This document shows, one piece after another, positions 40,846 to 52,017 of a DNA stretch of 64,000 nucleotides (the first letter of the stretch is position 1; the number at the start of each line of letters is the position of its first letter). The DNA is from Phanerodontia chrysosporium. Taxonomy: Eukaryota; Basidiomycota; Agaricomycetes; Polyporales; Phanerochaetaceae. Position numbers and translations under genes: made by a program. The notes beneath the pieces were generated by a model. It was given only the letters and a program-made list of their open reading frames with translations, ran no database searches and was not told the origin of the DNA. The DNA is taken from positions 186,001-250,000 of the forward strand of contig MJGA01000034.1 in NCBI GenBank assembly GCA_001910725.1. The letters run 5' to 3'.

Positions 40846-42172
40846 ACACCTGGTATATTTATTAGAATTTACTGACATTTTTAAATAAAATATGCGCACC
40901 GGATTCGTCGCTGAGTCTTGTCAAATGGTATTTTGCGAGCTATCACAAACTTCTCCAAGGCTGCCATGGAAGTGTCATTGTTACTGGCATTGTCCATAGT
41001 GATCCAGCCAATATATGACAATATATATACATATTAGTGGATTTTTACATAATTAAATTAAAAACAAATACTGCACCTTGTATGCAATTTGCACCCGATC
41101 AAGGATGTATAGAAAGGCTGCTGCAAGATGTTCACCTGTATGCCTAGTCGGTACATGGTAAAAGCCAATAAGGTCAACATGAAGTTTGAGCTGTGGATTT
41201 TGTTGGATCATTCATAACCATCTGCAACCAATGTGCGGTAACAGCCATATATGATGTTACAAAGGAGTCTGTCCACAAATCCATAGTGAACAAAACCTTG
41301 CCAACTGCACACTATAAAGCAAGCTTTAGTACTACATTATAAAACAATTTTATTTCCACATATCTGCATTTCCACAGTGAGGTCTTTGAGATATTGGCTG
41401 AGAACTTCAGAGACCTGGTTACGAATAGTTGTATGACCTGGACTGTCTCATTCACGTAGTTTAACATGCAGCAGCATGAAGATCTTGCATAATCAGGGGC
41501 TTTCAAGAACACTTAATGGCTTTAATATATATTAGAAATTAGCAATAGTAATAATAATAATAATTATAAAAACAATGCACACCTGATCTTCAGCTACAAT
41601 CCACTCTACAATCATATCAACAAATAGCTCATTGCTGAATAGTGGGCATTCTTCATTAGCTGACTGGCTGGTACCTTCACCATGCTGCTTTTGATGCCAC
41701 TCTGCAATATGTGTAATGGCACTCTTTATCTTGATTTGAATCCCTGCTTTGTCACAAGCAGGCACCCAATGATCAATGTGGTTGGCAAGAAAGTGCCTTC
41801 TAGGGTTGTCTATGCCAGCTGTCATCCACACTGTGACAGCATGCCCAGAATTTTGTGTATGTATTGCTCTGCAATCATTTTCTTATAAATAAATCGATAA
41901 ATATTTCAAATAAAATGTGCACAAGTAGAATTTGCACAGTTTCTGTCTTATAAGCTTTTTCTGCTCCAAAAATGGCCAAATGTCTGCAGTTTTGTTCCTC
42001 TGCTTGTTCCCTGCAGGGCCATGGGACTTCTGGCACTGGCCAGCAATCGGAAGAGTAGGCAAACCCTTTGGCTGCCAAGATGAAGTAGGGGAGGTAGTGA
42101 TAGCAGCAGGTCAATTTGATGTTCCTGTCTGAGGGGCCAAACCATTGTCAGTGTCATCACTAGCTGAAACGT
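40846..42172 (-). pseudogene. hAT copy 1 transposase, catalytic N-terminal half
   Basis: Minus-strand blocks in order: a BED-like region remnant (ADIWPFLEQKK), TAGIDNPRRHFLANHIDHWV, FSNELFVDMIVEWIVAEDQ, then the catalytic part: FTMDLWTDSFVTSYMAVTAH (near 41225-41290) holds the first Asp, LIGFYHVPTRHTGEHLAAAF the conserved middle, and [14 protein letters not shown] the second Asp. Short AT-rich introns separate the blocks. The last exon base joins through an intron (GTGCGC...ACCAG) to the exon broken by element A. Stops and shifts occur, but the catalytic acids remain. Confidence 0.88.
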
Positions 42173-42257
42173 TGTCATGCTTTATACCCTGGCAAGAGAT
42201 ATTACCAGAAGTAACCGAGTGAGGTGGACCAGACTGTTGGTCGACTACTGCCTCGGG
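42173..42257 (-). repeat. Solo LTR of element A family, left part
   Basis: The reverse-orientation LTR begins TGTCATGCTTTATACC at 42173. It is cut after 85 bases by element B and resumes at 50347. The 4-base duplication ACGT is at 42169-42172 and 51544-51547. The last five bases, TCGGG (42253-42257), are the target duplicated by element B. Confidence 0.92.
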
Positions 42258-42857
42258 TGTCACAGTTTTTCGTCTTAACCCTTAGGGTTAGGGGCAGCAG
42301 GTGACAGAAGCGATTACTCCGAACTGTGACATGCAGAAGTGCTGGAGTGACAGCCCTAGGCTCGGGGCTGGTCACGTGATACGGCAGTCACGTGATGCGC
42401 ACACGTGCGGTATCCCAGGGTCACATGGTCGAAGGTCTAGAAGCAGGCAAGGTTCTGGAAGCACCGAGACACTCCGGAATGGACTAGAAAGTCCTGGAGG
42501 TCTCTGGACAGGTCCGGACAGTGCTGGAACATTCTGGAGGTTTCTGGGACATCGTAGGAACATTTAGGAACGTGTAGGAGAATGTAGGAATGCCTGTAGG
42601 GCACTAACCAATAGCGTAGTAGGTATTAGATAGCTAGGACCCTGAACACCGGTCCCTGGGGACCTGGTGCACATGTATATAAACCCTGAGGGCTGGGTGT
42701 GCCTCCCCAGCTTCAATCTCATCGCATCTCACCTCTCTAGTCTCTATACCTCGTCTTCAAGCTTGGCTACACCCTTTGTAGTCCAAGTAAACCTTTGCCA
42801 GTGAGTATTGCTGGTTGGTTTGGTGTATAGGCGCTAGGGCAGCGCATTTTTGTGATA
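42258..42857 (+). repeat. Element B 5' LTR
   Basis: 600 bases. Ends in TA rather than CA; the same ends are shown independently by solo copy B1 with its GATAT duplication. Confidence 0.93.
42676..42719 (+). promoter_or_regulatory. Element B promoter and predicted RNA 5' end
   Basis: TATATAAA at 42676-42683, and 33 bases after its first base AGCTTCAATCT (42709-42719), which is the exact reverse complement of the primer site at 42860-42870. The spacing fits a TATA-directed start at about 42709. Confidence 0.75.
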
Positions 42858-42859
42858 GA

Positions 42860-42870
42860 AGATTGAAGCT
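42860..42870 (+). other. Element B self-primer binding site
   Basis: AGATTGAAGCT starts two bases after the LTR and pairs over 11 bases with the predicted RNA 5' end. This is the Tf1 mechanism, in which the folded 5' end of the RNA is cleaved and primes minus-strand synthesis instead of a tRNA. Confidence 0.75.
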
Positions 42871-43248
42871 AGTCAACCTACTCCACCTTTGGTGGCCTAG
42901 GTTGTTGCTTTGGGTTCTGGGGGCTTGTTTGAACAAGTGCTTTTGCGCTTTGTTCAGTTTTCTGCCGATCCACAGGCGTAAGTGGGCACTATAGTACCTT
43001 TTTAGGTACAGACAGGGGAACGTGGTGTAACCCACCTCAGAGGGCTTTGCCTGCGGACGAGTAACCTCTGTTGTAGTGCTGGACTAAGGGTGTAATACCC
43101 TGTCCAACCAGTTTTAGCTGCGTGGCGTGGAAACCCGCAGTAATACCCCTTTCTCTTCGTTGAGGGTTGGCTGGCAGGAAAGCCTTGTGCTTTACCTGTG
43201 TGGAGAAGTTTTCTGGCTTGTGTACACAGGCTGACCTGTGTTTACTAG

Positions 43249-43979
43249 TGCCTAAAGCTGCTAGGAACCGTTTTGTCCTTGCTAAGGACGAGAGCTCTGG
43301 CAAACCCTTGCTTGAGCGCATCAAGATCTCGAACCTTCACTGCTTCAAAGACGTTGGGAAGCCGCGCCCTGCGTACAAACCTCGCACTACACCCTACACC
43401 CCTGTCCCTGGTCGTCGTGAAAGGCTTGCTCGTGAAGCAGACTTGAACGACTTCAAGCACCAGCTTCAGCTCGAAGACTATCGCAACGAACAGCGCAAGC
43501 GCCGCCTACTCAATCGCATCGCGAACGCCCCTCCCCCTCTACCCCTCATCGAGCGTATTGAACCTCCCCCTACTCCCCCTATCGAAGTCAAACCCATTCC
43601 CAAGGACCTTCGCTTTCACACTAACACTCAGGTCCATCAGCTGCGCGACTACGGACAAAAGTTCAACGGCGCCCTTAATCACTTTGGTCCGTTCTTTCAG
43701 AAGCTAGACGAGCAGCGTTTTCGAGTTGGGTTGACTGAACACGAGCTCTACATTTTGGGCTTATTCAAGGAGAGGTTCGACAACATTCGCAAACACCTTC
43801 AGACCATCGTCGAGACGAAGGAGTATACCACGAGGAAGTGGAAGAAGATTTCGAGGGATTTGAAGAAGGCAGGTGCACATAGCTTCGCTAAGCTTAAGCC
43901 ACGCTTCGCTGAGCATTGCAGGGAGCTGATTCAGGAGTTGGGTGAAGATTGGTTGTTTTTGGAGAAGAACCTTGATTAG
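43249..43979 (+). CDS. Element B ORF0 (pre-gag protein), start codon likely made by splicing
   Basis: The open frame runs from 43167 to 43979 but contains no ATG. At 43247-43248 an acceptor (TTTACTAG) precedes TGCCTAAAGC. If joined to an exon ending in A, such as GACGA|GTAACC at 43060/43061, it makes ATG CCT AAA and a 243-residue protein, MPKAARNRF and onward. The middle is Pro-rich (PPPLPLIERIEPPPTPP); the C-terminal half is helical and basic (ELYILGLFKERFDNIRKHLQ, RKWKKISRDLKK). Element C has an ORF0 with the same kind of start. Function unknown; Gag-like packaging or a regulatory role is possible. The stop is 29 bases before the gag ATG. Confidence 0.6.
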
Positions 43980-44008
43980 TTTTTGTATCTGCGCATTTTT
44001 GAATCAAG

Positions 44009-45589
44009 ATGTCGCTCAATTCAAATCCTGTTGACTTTGGTTTGCGTTCTGCTTCAAGTTCAAGTGGCATGGACCCTTGGGGAGCGTTAGAACTCGGCTC
44101 TATGGCTGAGGGAGGCCCTACCCCAGTTTTGGCCGCTGCGCCACTTTCGACCTCTTACGAAGAGTATAGCCAGTCATGAGTACAAGCCGCTCAGGAAGGA
44201 CTGACTCCTGGCGACTTTAAGGCCCTCGTTGACAGCCTGGGTAACTGGGTAAAGGCTGAAATAGCTCAAGTAAGGTCAGAAATGGGTTCAGAAGTCCTTC
44301 GCTTGAAGGAAGCCCTTCGCAAATGCAAAACCGAGGCCAAGACGCTTCAGGAGCAGATAGACACTCTTGAGCAGACTAGACAGCACTTGTCTGCGCAGAT
44401 AGCAGAGGCTCAGAACCAAAATCGCGTTTTGCAGAGCGCTATGCAGGTGCTGAAGCAGGAAAACGAGAGCTTGAAAGTGTTGGTTCAGCAAGGCACTAGT
44501 GGAGGCAACGTTGGGTTGTCTCAGTCTTTGTTCCCTACCATGAAGGAGCCTGACACCTTTAATGGTGATAAGGCTAGCAAGCTGGATGACTGGCTCGGGT
44601 CGATGGCACTCTGGTTGCGCTACCGTGGCGTAATGGACGACGATAAGAAGATAGAGACGGCAATGACTTACCTGCGAGGTTCAGCAAAGAAGGTCATGCA
44701 AGAGTACTTCGACAAGGTGGCAGACTCAAAGCCCCTTGGTACTTGGACCAACTTTGTGAACGAACTCCGGAAAGGATTCCAACAGACCGACAAGAAGGAC
44801 AGGGCAAGGGCAGAGTTTGAGCAGCTTGTCAGCAAGAAAGGAACGAACGAGAAGACTTTCAATGAGTTTGCTGCTCGTTTCCGTTCGCTGGCTCGCCAAA
44901 CTGGCTTCTCCAATGAAGAACTGTTGGTCAAAGCCTATGCCCATACCCCTCGTGCCGCCGCCGATGTACTGGCAGCCCATGGTCGTGCTCAGTGGACTAC
45001 GACCTGGGATGGTTGGCTGAAGGATGTTCAGGAGATTCTGCAGGATCAATGTCTCTTGACGGGCACTGTACTCTCTGAACAGCCTCAGTCGTCGAAAGAC
45101 CCTGACGCTATGGATGTCGACGCTTTGAAGAAGGGCTCAGCCCAGGGTAAAGGCAAGACAGCCAAAGTTCAGAAGGTTGCCATGTCGTTCGAGAAGGTGA
45201 AAAAGAAAGGCTGCTGCGCTCAATGTGGAGGCAAAGGCCACATCGCCAAGGAGTGTCCATCAAAGAAGAACAACTCAGGTTCTTCGACGTCGTCGAGTAA
45301 AACCACCAATGCACCGGTGGCCAGTTCGTTAAAGGCTTCGTCTTCAAAGGGAAAGGAGAAGGATAAGGGCTCTCGCCACATGAAGAACAGTGTGCGCGAG
45401 GTGTATGCCAGCGACTCGGGGAGATTCCAGGAGGTAGCCTCTGACAAGGAGTCGAGCTCGGATAGCTCAGAAGAAGAAGATACCCCCAAGACCAAGCAAA
45501 AGAAGAAGTCGTCTTCGAAGGAGAAGGCGCAGAAGATTAACCGCGTGGTGTTCTCAGACGATGAGAATTTTCTGCAGGGACCGATGTAG
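44009..45589 (+). pseudogene. gag: Element B Gag, one premature stop
   Basis: ATG at 44009, 526 codons. A TGA at 44177-44179 interrupts the frame after 56 codons (CGA-to-TGA would explain it). A coiled coil follows at about residues 90-155 (LKEALRKCKTEAKTLQEQ, QIAEAQNQNRVLQSAMQVLK), then the retrotransposon Gag core (PDTFNGDKASKLDDWLGSM, AKKVMQEYFDKVA, FVNELRKGFQQTDKKDRA) and one CCHC knuckle (CAQCGGKGHIAKEC). The tail is Ser/Lys-rich and acidic. Pol is open in the -1 frame across the gag stop. Confidence 0.87.
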
Positions 45590-48500
45590 AGTCTGCGACA
45601 TCTGGTCCGTTTTTAGATTTCCTTTACCCTCCCAACTCAGTAGAATGTATTAGATCAGTTTTGGAATCGAGAAAAGTCTCTAGTTTGCCCTCTAAATCGA
45701 GCTTTATCGTTCCAGTAACTTTGAGTCAGAGTAAGGAAATCAGAGTGCAGACTACCGCGCTGGTTCATTCGGGGCCTATGCTGTGTTCAGTAGCCATCGC
45801 TTCGTCAAGAAGCATAAGCTGAAGACGAACCAGCTGGCCAGGGAGATACGCGTTTACAACGCAGATGGTTCCAGGAACAAGTGTGGCAGTATTGAGGAGT
45901 ACGCTTGGCTCGATGTAGTCGTAGGGGACCATGTCTCCAGACAAGCATGCCTCATTACAGATCTGGATGGAAAGGACATGTTCCTCGGCTTTAGCTACTT
46001 GAAGAAGCATAATCCCGAGATAGATTGGGATAAGGGCGAGTGGAAGTACTCCAGATGCCCAGATTCTTGTCGCTTTACCAGCCACAAGGCTCAAGTAGCA
46101 CAAGCAAAGCTTGAAGAACCTATGGATGAGGACTTCGAGGAGGAAGAAGAGGAGCCTTGGCTCCAGTGGGTCGACCCTTCCACCCCAGATGGCCGCGTTT
46201 TGGCAGTAACCTGCCGGAAGATCGCAGCGATGTGCAGTATTCGTTCGCTGGAGGGAATCGAGGGTTGGGAGCAGCTTGTCCCTACACAGTATCAGGACTA
46301 TGGGGACGTGTTTTCGAAGCGTGCAAGCGAACGGCTACCTGTACGAAAGCCTTACGACCACACTGTCGAGTTTATCGATGGAGCTACCCTACCTCGACCA
46401 GCTCGTAATTACTCGCTGTCGCCAGAAGAGAGGAATTCTCTGGACGAGTGGATTCAGGAGAATCTCGCCAAGGGATATATCAGACCGAGTAAATCCCCGC
46501 TGGCAGCACCAGTCTTTTTCGTGAAGAAGAAGGATGGTTCATTGCACTTGGTGCAAGACTACAGGAAGCTGAACGAAGTCGTCAAGAAAGACCGCTTCCC
46601 TATACCCAAGATCTCAGACCTTATAGATCGACTATCTAAGGCCAGTATATACACCAAGATTGACCTTAGATGGGGGTATAACAATGTCAGAATCAAGGAA
46701 GGAGACGAGTGGAAGCTGGCCTTCATTACACCTTTCGGTTTATACGAACCTACAGTGATGTTCTTCGGCCTCAGCAATGCACCAGCAACCTTTCAGTGCA
46801 TGATGAACCATATTCTTGATGACCTGATTCGAGAAGGGTATGTTATGGTCTACCTAGACGACATTCTCATCTTCACGAATGACTTGGACCACCATCGGCG
46901 ATTAGTTCGCGAGGTATTGCAGCGGCTACGCGACAACGACCTGTTCGCTAAGCCAGAAAAATGCTTTCGAGACGAATAGCATTGAATACCTCGGAATGAT
47001 CATCAGCAAGGGGTCAGTTCAGATGGATCCATCGAAGGTAGATGGCGTTTTATCTTGGCCCATACCCAAAAGGGTCAAAGATGTCCAGGCTTTCCTGGGT
47101 TTTGCCAACTTCTACCAACGGTTTATTCGAGACTTTGGCAAGATTGTTCGCCCATTGTCAGAGCTTACCCGCAAAGGCAAAGAGTGGGAATGGGGGCCTG
47201 AGCAGCAGGATGCCTTTGATACACTCAAAAGAGCGTTCACTACTGCGCCTATTCTCAAGATTCCAGACGACGAGCACCCTTTTAGGCTCGAATGCGATTC
47301 GTCAGACTTTGCTACGGGGGCTGTACTTGAGTAACTGGGCGAGGATGGCCTTTGGCACCCTGTCGCGTTTTACTCCAAGGCGCTAGGCGTACACGAGCGC
47401 AACTACGAGATATACGACAAGGAGATGCTAGCCATTATCCGCGCGCTGAAGGAATGGTGCCACCACTTGGAGGGACACCCTCTACCGTTTGAAATATGGT
47501 CAGATCACCAGAATTTGACCTATTTCCGCAAGGCACAAGACTTAACGCGACGTCAAGCACGTTGGAGTCTTTTCCTCACACGTTTCCACTTCAAGTTGGA
47601 GCACAAGCCTGGAAAGACGATGAAGCAGGCTGATCCAATGTCCAGGAGGCCAGATCATGAATTGGGGGTGGATTGCGACAATCGTGAAAAAGTCCTTTTG
47701 AAGCCAGAATATTTCGCGATTCGAGCCATGCAACCAACCCATTCATCGATAGTGGACGATAGCAAACTGCTAGAAAGGATCAGAAAAGCCCTGCTGGACG
47801 ATGAAGTCACCAAGTCGTACAAAGACCTGATGTTGAAAGGACCAAGAGAGTTCGGGAAGGACTTAGCGGAATGGCACCTCGAGGACGGGCTACTACTGCA
47901 CCGAGGCAAGGTGTATGTGCCCAAGGACGACAAGATTAGGGCGGATCTACTCAAGTTACACCACGACTTCCCTGGGGCTGGACACTCTGGACGATGGAAG
48001 ACGTTGGAGTTGCTGTAGCGCAACTACTGGTGGCCAGGAATGTCAGTTTACGTCAAGAAGTACGTCACAGGTTGCGAAGTCTGCCAGTCGCATAAAAACG
48101 TCAACCAGAAGCCTGCTGGCCTGCTACAGCCGAACGAGGTTCCGTCGGAACCCTGGGAGATAATCTCATGCGATATGATCACAGACTTACCTGAGTCGGA
48201 CGGTTACAACGCTATCTTCGTAGTCGTTTGCCGCTTAACCAAGCGAGCACATTTCCTCCCCATCACCAAGGAGTTTTCAGCCAAGGATCTGGGAAATTTG
48301 CTCTATGAGCGTGTTTGGCCTTTGCACGGCCTACCCAGACAGATCATTTCGGATAGAGAAACGCAGTTCGCCGCGAAACTCTTCCAGGAATGGTGCAGAC
48401 TCTTGGGGATCAAGTCAGCAATGACTACAGCGTTTCACCCTCAGGCAGACGGTCAGACTGAGCGAGTTAATCAGTCATTGGAGCAGTATCTGCGCTACTA

Positions 48501-49235
48501 CACAAGCTTCAGGCAGGACGACTGGGCGTACCTTTTGCCCTCTGCCGAGTTTGCGTACAACAACCAGGCGCATGAAAGCACCAAGAACTCGCCATTCTTC
48601 ATCGAATATGGCCGTCATCCATGCATGTTCCCAGAGCAGGACCGTGTTACAAGGTTGTCAGAACTGGACGACTGGACGAAGCTTAGACAGGAGGCCCAAG
48701 ATCAGGCGAAAGCCGCGCTCGTGTTGGCTGCAGAGCGAATGAAGTGGTACTTCGACCAGGGTAAATCAGAACCCTTGTTCAAGGTCAGAGACCGTGTTTG
48801 GCTTGACGCAAAGGATCTGAACCTTCGGGTTCCCTCCAAGAAACTGGCACCAAAGCGAGTAGGCCCTTACGAGATCGTAGAGCAGCTGGGACCGGTCACC
48901 TTCAAGCTGAAGTTACCAGCCCACGTGAAGATTCACCCAGTCTTCCATGCAAGCAAGCTCACGAAGCACGTCGAGGATGAGGTTGCCAATCGCACGCGCA
49001 AACCCCTACCACCCATTCGTGTGGGTGATGACGAGGAGTACGAGGTCGAGCAGATCGTAAATGCACAGCCAGACTCAAAGGCCGTGTTATGTACCGAGTA
49101 CGGTGGAGAGGCTATGACGAGCATAGCGACACATGGGAATACTTGCCCAATCTCAAGCACGCTATGGCGAAGGTCAAACAATTCCACAAAAATATCCAGA
49201 TGCGCCGAAGGCAATTTCCCTTCTGCAACGCCACC
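45590..49235 (+). pseudogene. pol: Element B Pol: protease, RT, RNase H, integrase, chromodomain
   Basis: The protease active site reads V-H-S-G (Asp-to-His) and is followed by a one-base loss near 45776. RT: KSPLAAPVFFVKKKDGSLHL, KIDLRWGYNNVRI, MVYLDDILIFTN. A frameshift near 46963 precedes SIEYLGMII. RNase H: LECDSSDFATGAVLE, then TAA 47332-47334 (a CAA in the family), YDKEMLAIIRALKEW, WSDHQNLTYF. The integrase zinc finger HHDFPGAGHSG ... CEVC is broken by TAG 48016-48018; the core has SCDMITDLP, ISDRETQF and DGQTERVNQ (D, D, E retained). The chromodomain (EYEVEQIVNA, MYRVRWRGYDEHSDTWEYL) has a frameshift near 49080. Chromodomains guide integration to modified histones. Confidence 0.9.
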
Positions 49236-49239
49236 ACGA

Positions 49240-49718
49240 CGAGGAGGACGAGTTTTTTCGTGCGCGAACTCACGCTACTTCAATCTTGGGGAGCAGACGA
49301 CCAGTTCGAGGTCGAGCTCATGAACAAGGACGCAAAACTCCCCTCACGTGGCTCACCAGAAAGCGCAGGGTTGGATCTTTTCATCACGGAAGACCTTACG
49401 CTCAAGCCTCATGATCGCAAGCTAGCGCCAACTGGCCTTCGAATGTGTACTCCACCAGGTACCTACGCTCGAGTCGCACCACGGAGTGGCCTTAGCCTCA
49501 GAGGCATCGACATAGGAGCAGACGTTATTGACTGAGATTATCGAGGAGAGCTCAAAATTCTACTCATCAACAACTCGCCCAACACCTTTACATTCCACAA
49601 GGGTGATCGTGTCGCTCAACTCGTGCTCGAAAGAATATCCTATGCTGAACCAACTCCGGTTTCTCACCTTGACTCAACCATTCGCAGCAGCAATGGTTTT
49701 GGCTCCACTGGTATTTAG
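49240..49718 (+). pseudogene. Element B dUTPase domain at the Pol C terminus
   Basis: The frame after the chromodomain holds all five motifs of the trimeric dUTPase family in order: SAGLDL (49362-49379), PRSGLS (49479-49496), GADVID-x-DYRGEL (about 49517-49550), GDRVAQLVLERI (about 49600-49637) and RSSNGFGSTG (49683-49712), then TAG at 49716. A TGA at 49533-49535 lies within motif 3, between VID and DYRGEL; a CGA-to-TGA change would explain it. The enzyme splits dUTP to dUMP and so limits uracil in cDNA. The domain length (about 130 residues) is normal. dUTPases are known in some retroviruses; a position after the chromodomain is unusual. Confidence 0.88.
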
Positions 49719-49740
49719 GCTTCACCAGGAGGTTCAGCTA

Positions 49741-49753
49741 GAATTGGGGGTAA
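49741..49753 (+). other. Element B polypurine tract
   Basis: GAATTGGGGG followed by TAA directly before the LTR start. Element C has the same GGGGGTAA|TGTCAC arrangement. Confidence 0.75.
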
Positions 49754-50341
49754 TGTCACAGTTTTTCGTTTCAACCCTTAGGGTTAGGGGCAGCAGGTGA
49801 CAGAAGCGATTACTCCGAACTGTGACATGCAAAAGCGCTGGAGTGACAGCCCTAGGCTCGGGGCTGGTCATGTGATACGGCGGTCACGTGATGCGCACAC
49901 GTGCAGTATCCCAGGGTCACATGGTCAAAGGTCTAGAAGCAGACAAGGGTTTGGAAGCGCCGAGTGGACTGGAAAGTCCTGGAGGTCTCTGGACAGGTCC
50001 GGACAGTGCTGGAACGTTCTGGAGGTTTCTGGGACATCATAGGAACATTTAGGAACGTGTAGGAGAATGTAGGAATGTCTGTAGGGCACTAGCCAATAGC
50101 GTAGTAGGTATTAATAGCTAGGACCCTGAGCACCGGTCCCTGGGGACCTGGTGCACATGTATATAAACCCTGAGGGCTGGGGGTGCCTCCCCAGCTTCAA
50201 TCTCATCGCATCTCACCTCTCTAGTCTCTATACCTCGTCTTCAAGCTTGGCTACACCCCTTGTAGTCCAAGTAAACCTTTGCCAGTGAGTATTGCTGGTT
50301 GATTTGGTGTATAGGCGCTAGGGCAGCGCATTTTTGTGATA
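49754..50341 (+). repeat. Element B 3' LTR
   Basis: 588 bases, shorter than the 5' LTR because of an 11-base loss after CGAG near 49963 and one further base. Ends in GTGATA before TCGGG. Confidence 0.93.
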
Positions 50342-51543
50342 TCGGGCGTTCGTGTGGAGGGAAAGTATTGCTGAGTTAGTAGGTATACAGAGGGTAGGAT
50401 AGTGTGTAGAGGTAGAAGAGGTTAGTCTCCTAGAAGGAGTAAGGTAATAGGACTTAAGTACAAGTAACACTTGTAAGTAAGACCTTAGTAACCAAGAGTA
50501 AGTAAAGTAAGCCTTGCTCGCTTATCTTTACTTATGACCGTAAACCGAATAACCAACCAAGTAAGTATAGCCTGCTTGCTATAGCTTACACTTAAAACCG
50601 TAGACCGAGTAACCAACCAAGTAAGTATAGCCTGCTTGCTATAACTTACACGTAAACCGTGGACCATAAACGAATAACTAAACCTTCACAACCAAATAGC
50701 TCAACTACCAGGCGCCTTGCTGGACTAAAGAGCTAACGTAAAACCATAATACCGTAGACGTAACTAGAGTAAGCAATAGACTACCACCACAATGCCTGAG
50801 TGCACTGGTGGACTAACTAATCTTACTATAAACGGAGGACCGTAGACTAAAGACTGAGTAAGCGATAGACTACCACCACAATGCCTGTTTGCACTGGTGG
50901 ACTAACTACCCTTACTAGAACTGAATCACACTTATACTGATAACACACAGCCCACACCAAGAGATGGTGGTGGTTGAGGTGAGAAAATAGCTGGCTGCTT
51001 CCAACTAGTGATCTATTGAGAGAGAAGAAGAGAGTGGCCTTTTATACTCCTACAGAGTATGGTCTTATTTGACTGTGTTTGGTCAATTTGTACAGTGCTA
51101 GAATGTTCTACAAGGTGCTACACTATTCTACCTCCTTCCTGCAACTTCTTTCCGCTTCCTTTTCCGCTTGGCACCTTCTTTCTATACCTTTCCGGTGGAT
51201 TCCATTCCTTTCCATACTTTCCTCTGACTTTCCACACGTCTCTCCCTTCATTCCAGAGATGCTTGGCGCATTCTCAGGCCTAATTGGGTAGTTACTTTCC
51301 CACACCGCCCAAATATAGCCTGCCTTTCCCACAGTGATCCCAAGATGGCTGCGTCTTCTCACGCCTTCCCTTTGGGTCTCTGTCTTCTCACACCCTTGCT
51401 TTGAACTCCCACACTTTACTATACCTTCCCGCGCCTTGAATTCCTCTTTTCTACTAAACTCTGCTTCATTGTGCTAATCCTGCTATGCCGGAATGAGCCT
51501 CATTTCATCTATATCTTGTGGCAAACAGGTTTGGCGCATGATA
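50342..51543 (-). repeat. Solo LTR of element A family, right part
   Basis: Continues the LTR begun at 42173 (first five bases are the TCGGG duplication made by B) and ends GGCGCATGATA at 51543, followed by ACGT. It differs from both LTRs of element A by an extra 60-base tandem unit (50551-50610 and 50611-50670), so it came from another copy. Confidence 0.92.
50551..50670. repeat. 60-bp tandem duplication in the solo A LTR
   Basis: Two units each beginning AACCAACCAAGTAAGTATAG (50551 and 50611), with a few substitutions. The unit occurs once in the LTRs at 24956 and 39624. Confidence 0.9.
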
Positions 51544-51547
51544 ACGT

Positions 51548-52017
51548 CCATGTCGAAGATCTCGTGCTCTTCTTCTTCAACATCAGGCAGTATCTGCTCT
51601 ATGTTCCCTCTGTCATCTAATAAGCAAATTTATTTCTACCATTGATAGGTTACATATCTTGAAGCCTTTTCAGATATCTGAGGTGCAAGCTCAGGCCAGG
51701 GTTCAGGTGCATGCTGATATATCATGCGACCTCGCTTCGGCGTTGAAAAATGCACAATTGATTCCTCCCCTGCCAGATCTTCTACACTAGCCTTCTTCCT
51801 TGGGCCTCTCCTGCAGCAAAATCTGACAGGACAAGGTAATCAGTACAGCATCAAAAGAAATGTTAAAAAGTGCACTGTCTAGTTTTCACTGAGTCTGCAT
51901 AGCCCCAGTCACATACGTTACATGCTTTGGAGTGACTCTATGCCTCTTTGGAGTCTTCAGAGGTGTGCCAGGGGCACCTCATTTGCCTGCTGTGATATTG
52001 TTCTGTCTTTTCGCCAT
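51548..52017 (-). pseudogene. hAT copy 1 transposase, N-terminal exons
   Basis: Probable start ATG 52017 (MAKRQNNITAGK), then an in-frame TGA (an Arg codon CGA would become TGA by C-to-T), then TPLKTPKRHRVTPKHV and an intron. Further exons encode a Glu/Asp-rich peptide ending EEHEIFDMD at the solo-LTR boundary. This part aligns with 14900-15690 of hAT copy 2, which lacks the LTR; removing the LTR and one ACGT gives an uninterrupted match in length. The region 52018-52183 is the subterminal repeat zone and end. Confidence 0.75.

Larger units (their letters stand above)
42258..50341 (+). mobile_element. Chromovirus element B (Ty3/gypsy, Tf1/sushi-like) with dUTPase, 8.1 kb
   Basis: LTRs of 600 and 588 bases (TGTCAC...GTGATA) flanked by the TCGGG duplication (42253-42257 and 50342-50346). 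It has ORF0, Gag, and a Pol with protease, RT, RNase H, integrase, chromodomain and a terminal dUTPase. The primer site is complementary to the predicted RNA start. Pol has three frameshifts and three stops and Gag has one stop, so this copy is inactive. LTR differences are mainly transitions plus an 11-12-base indel. Confidence 0.93.
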
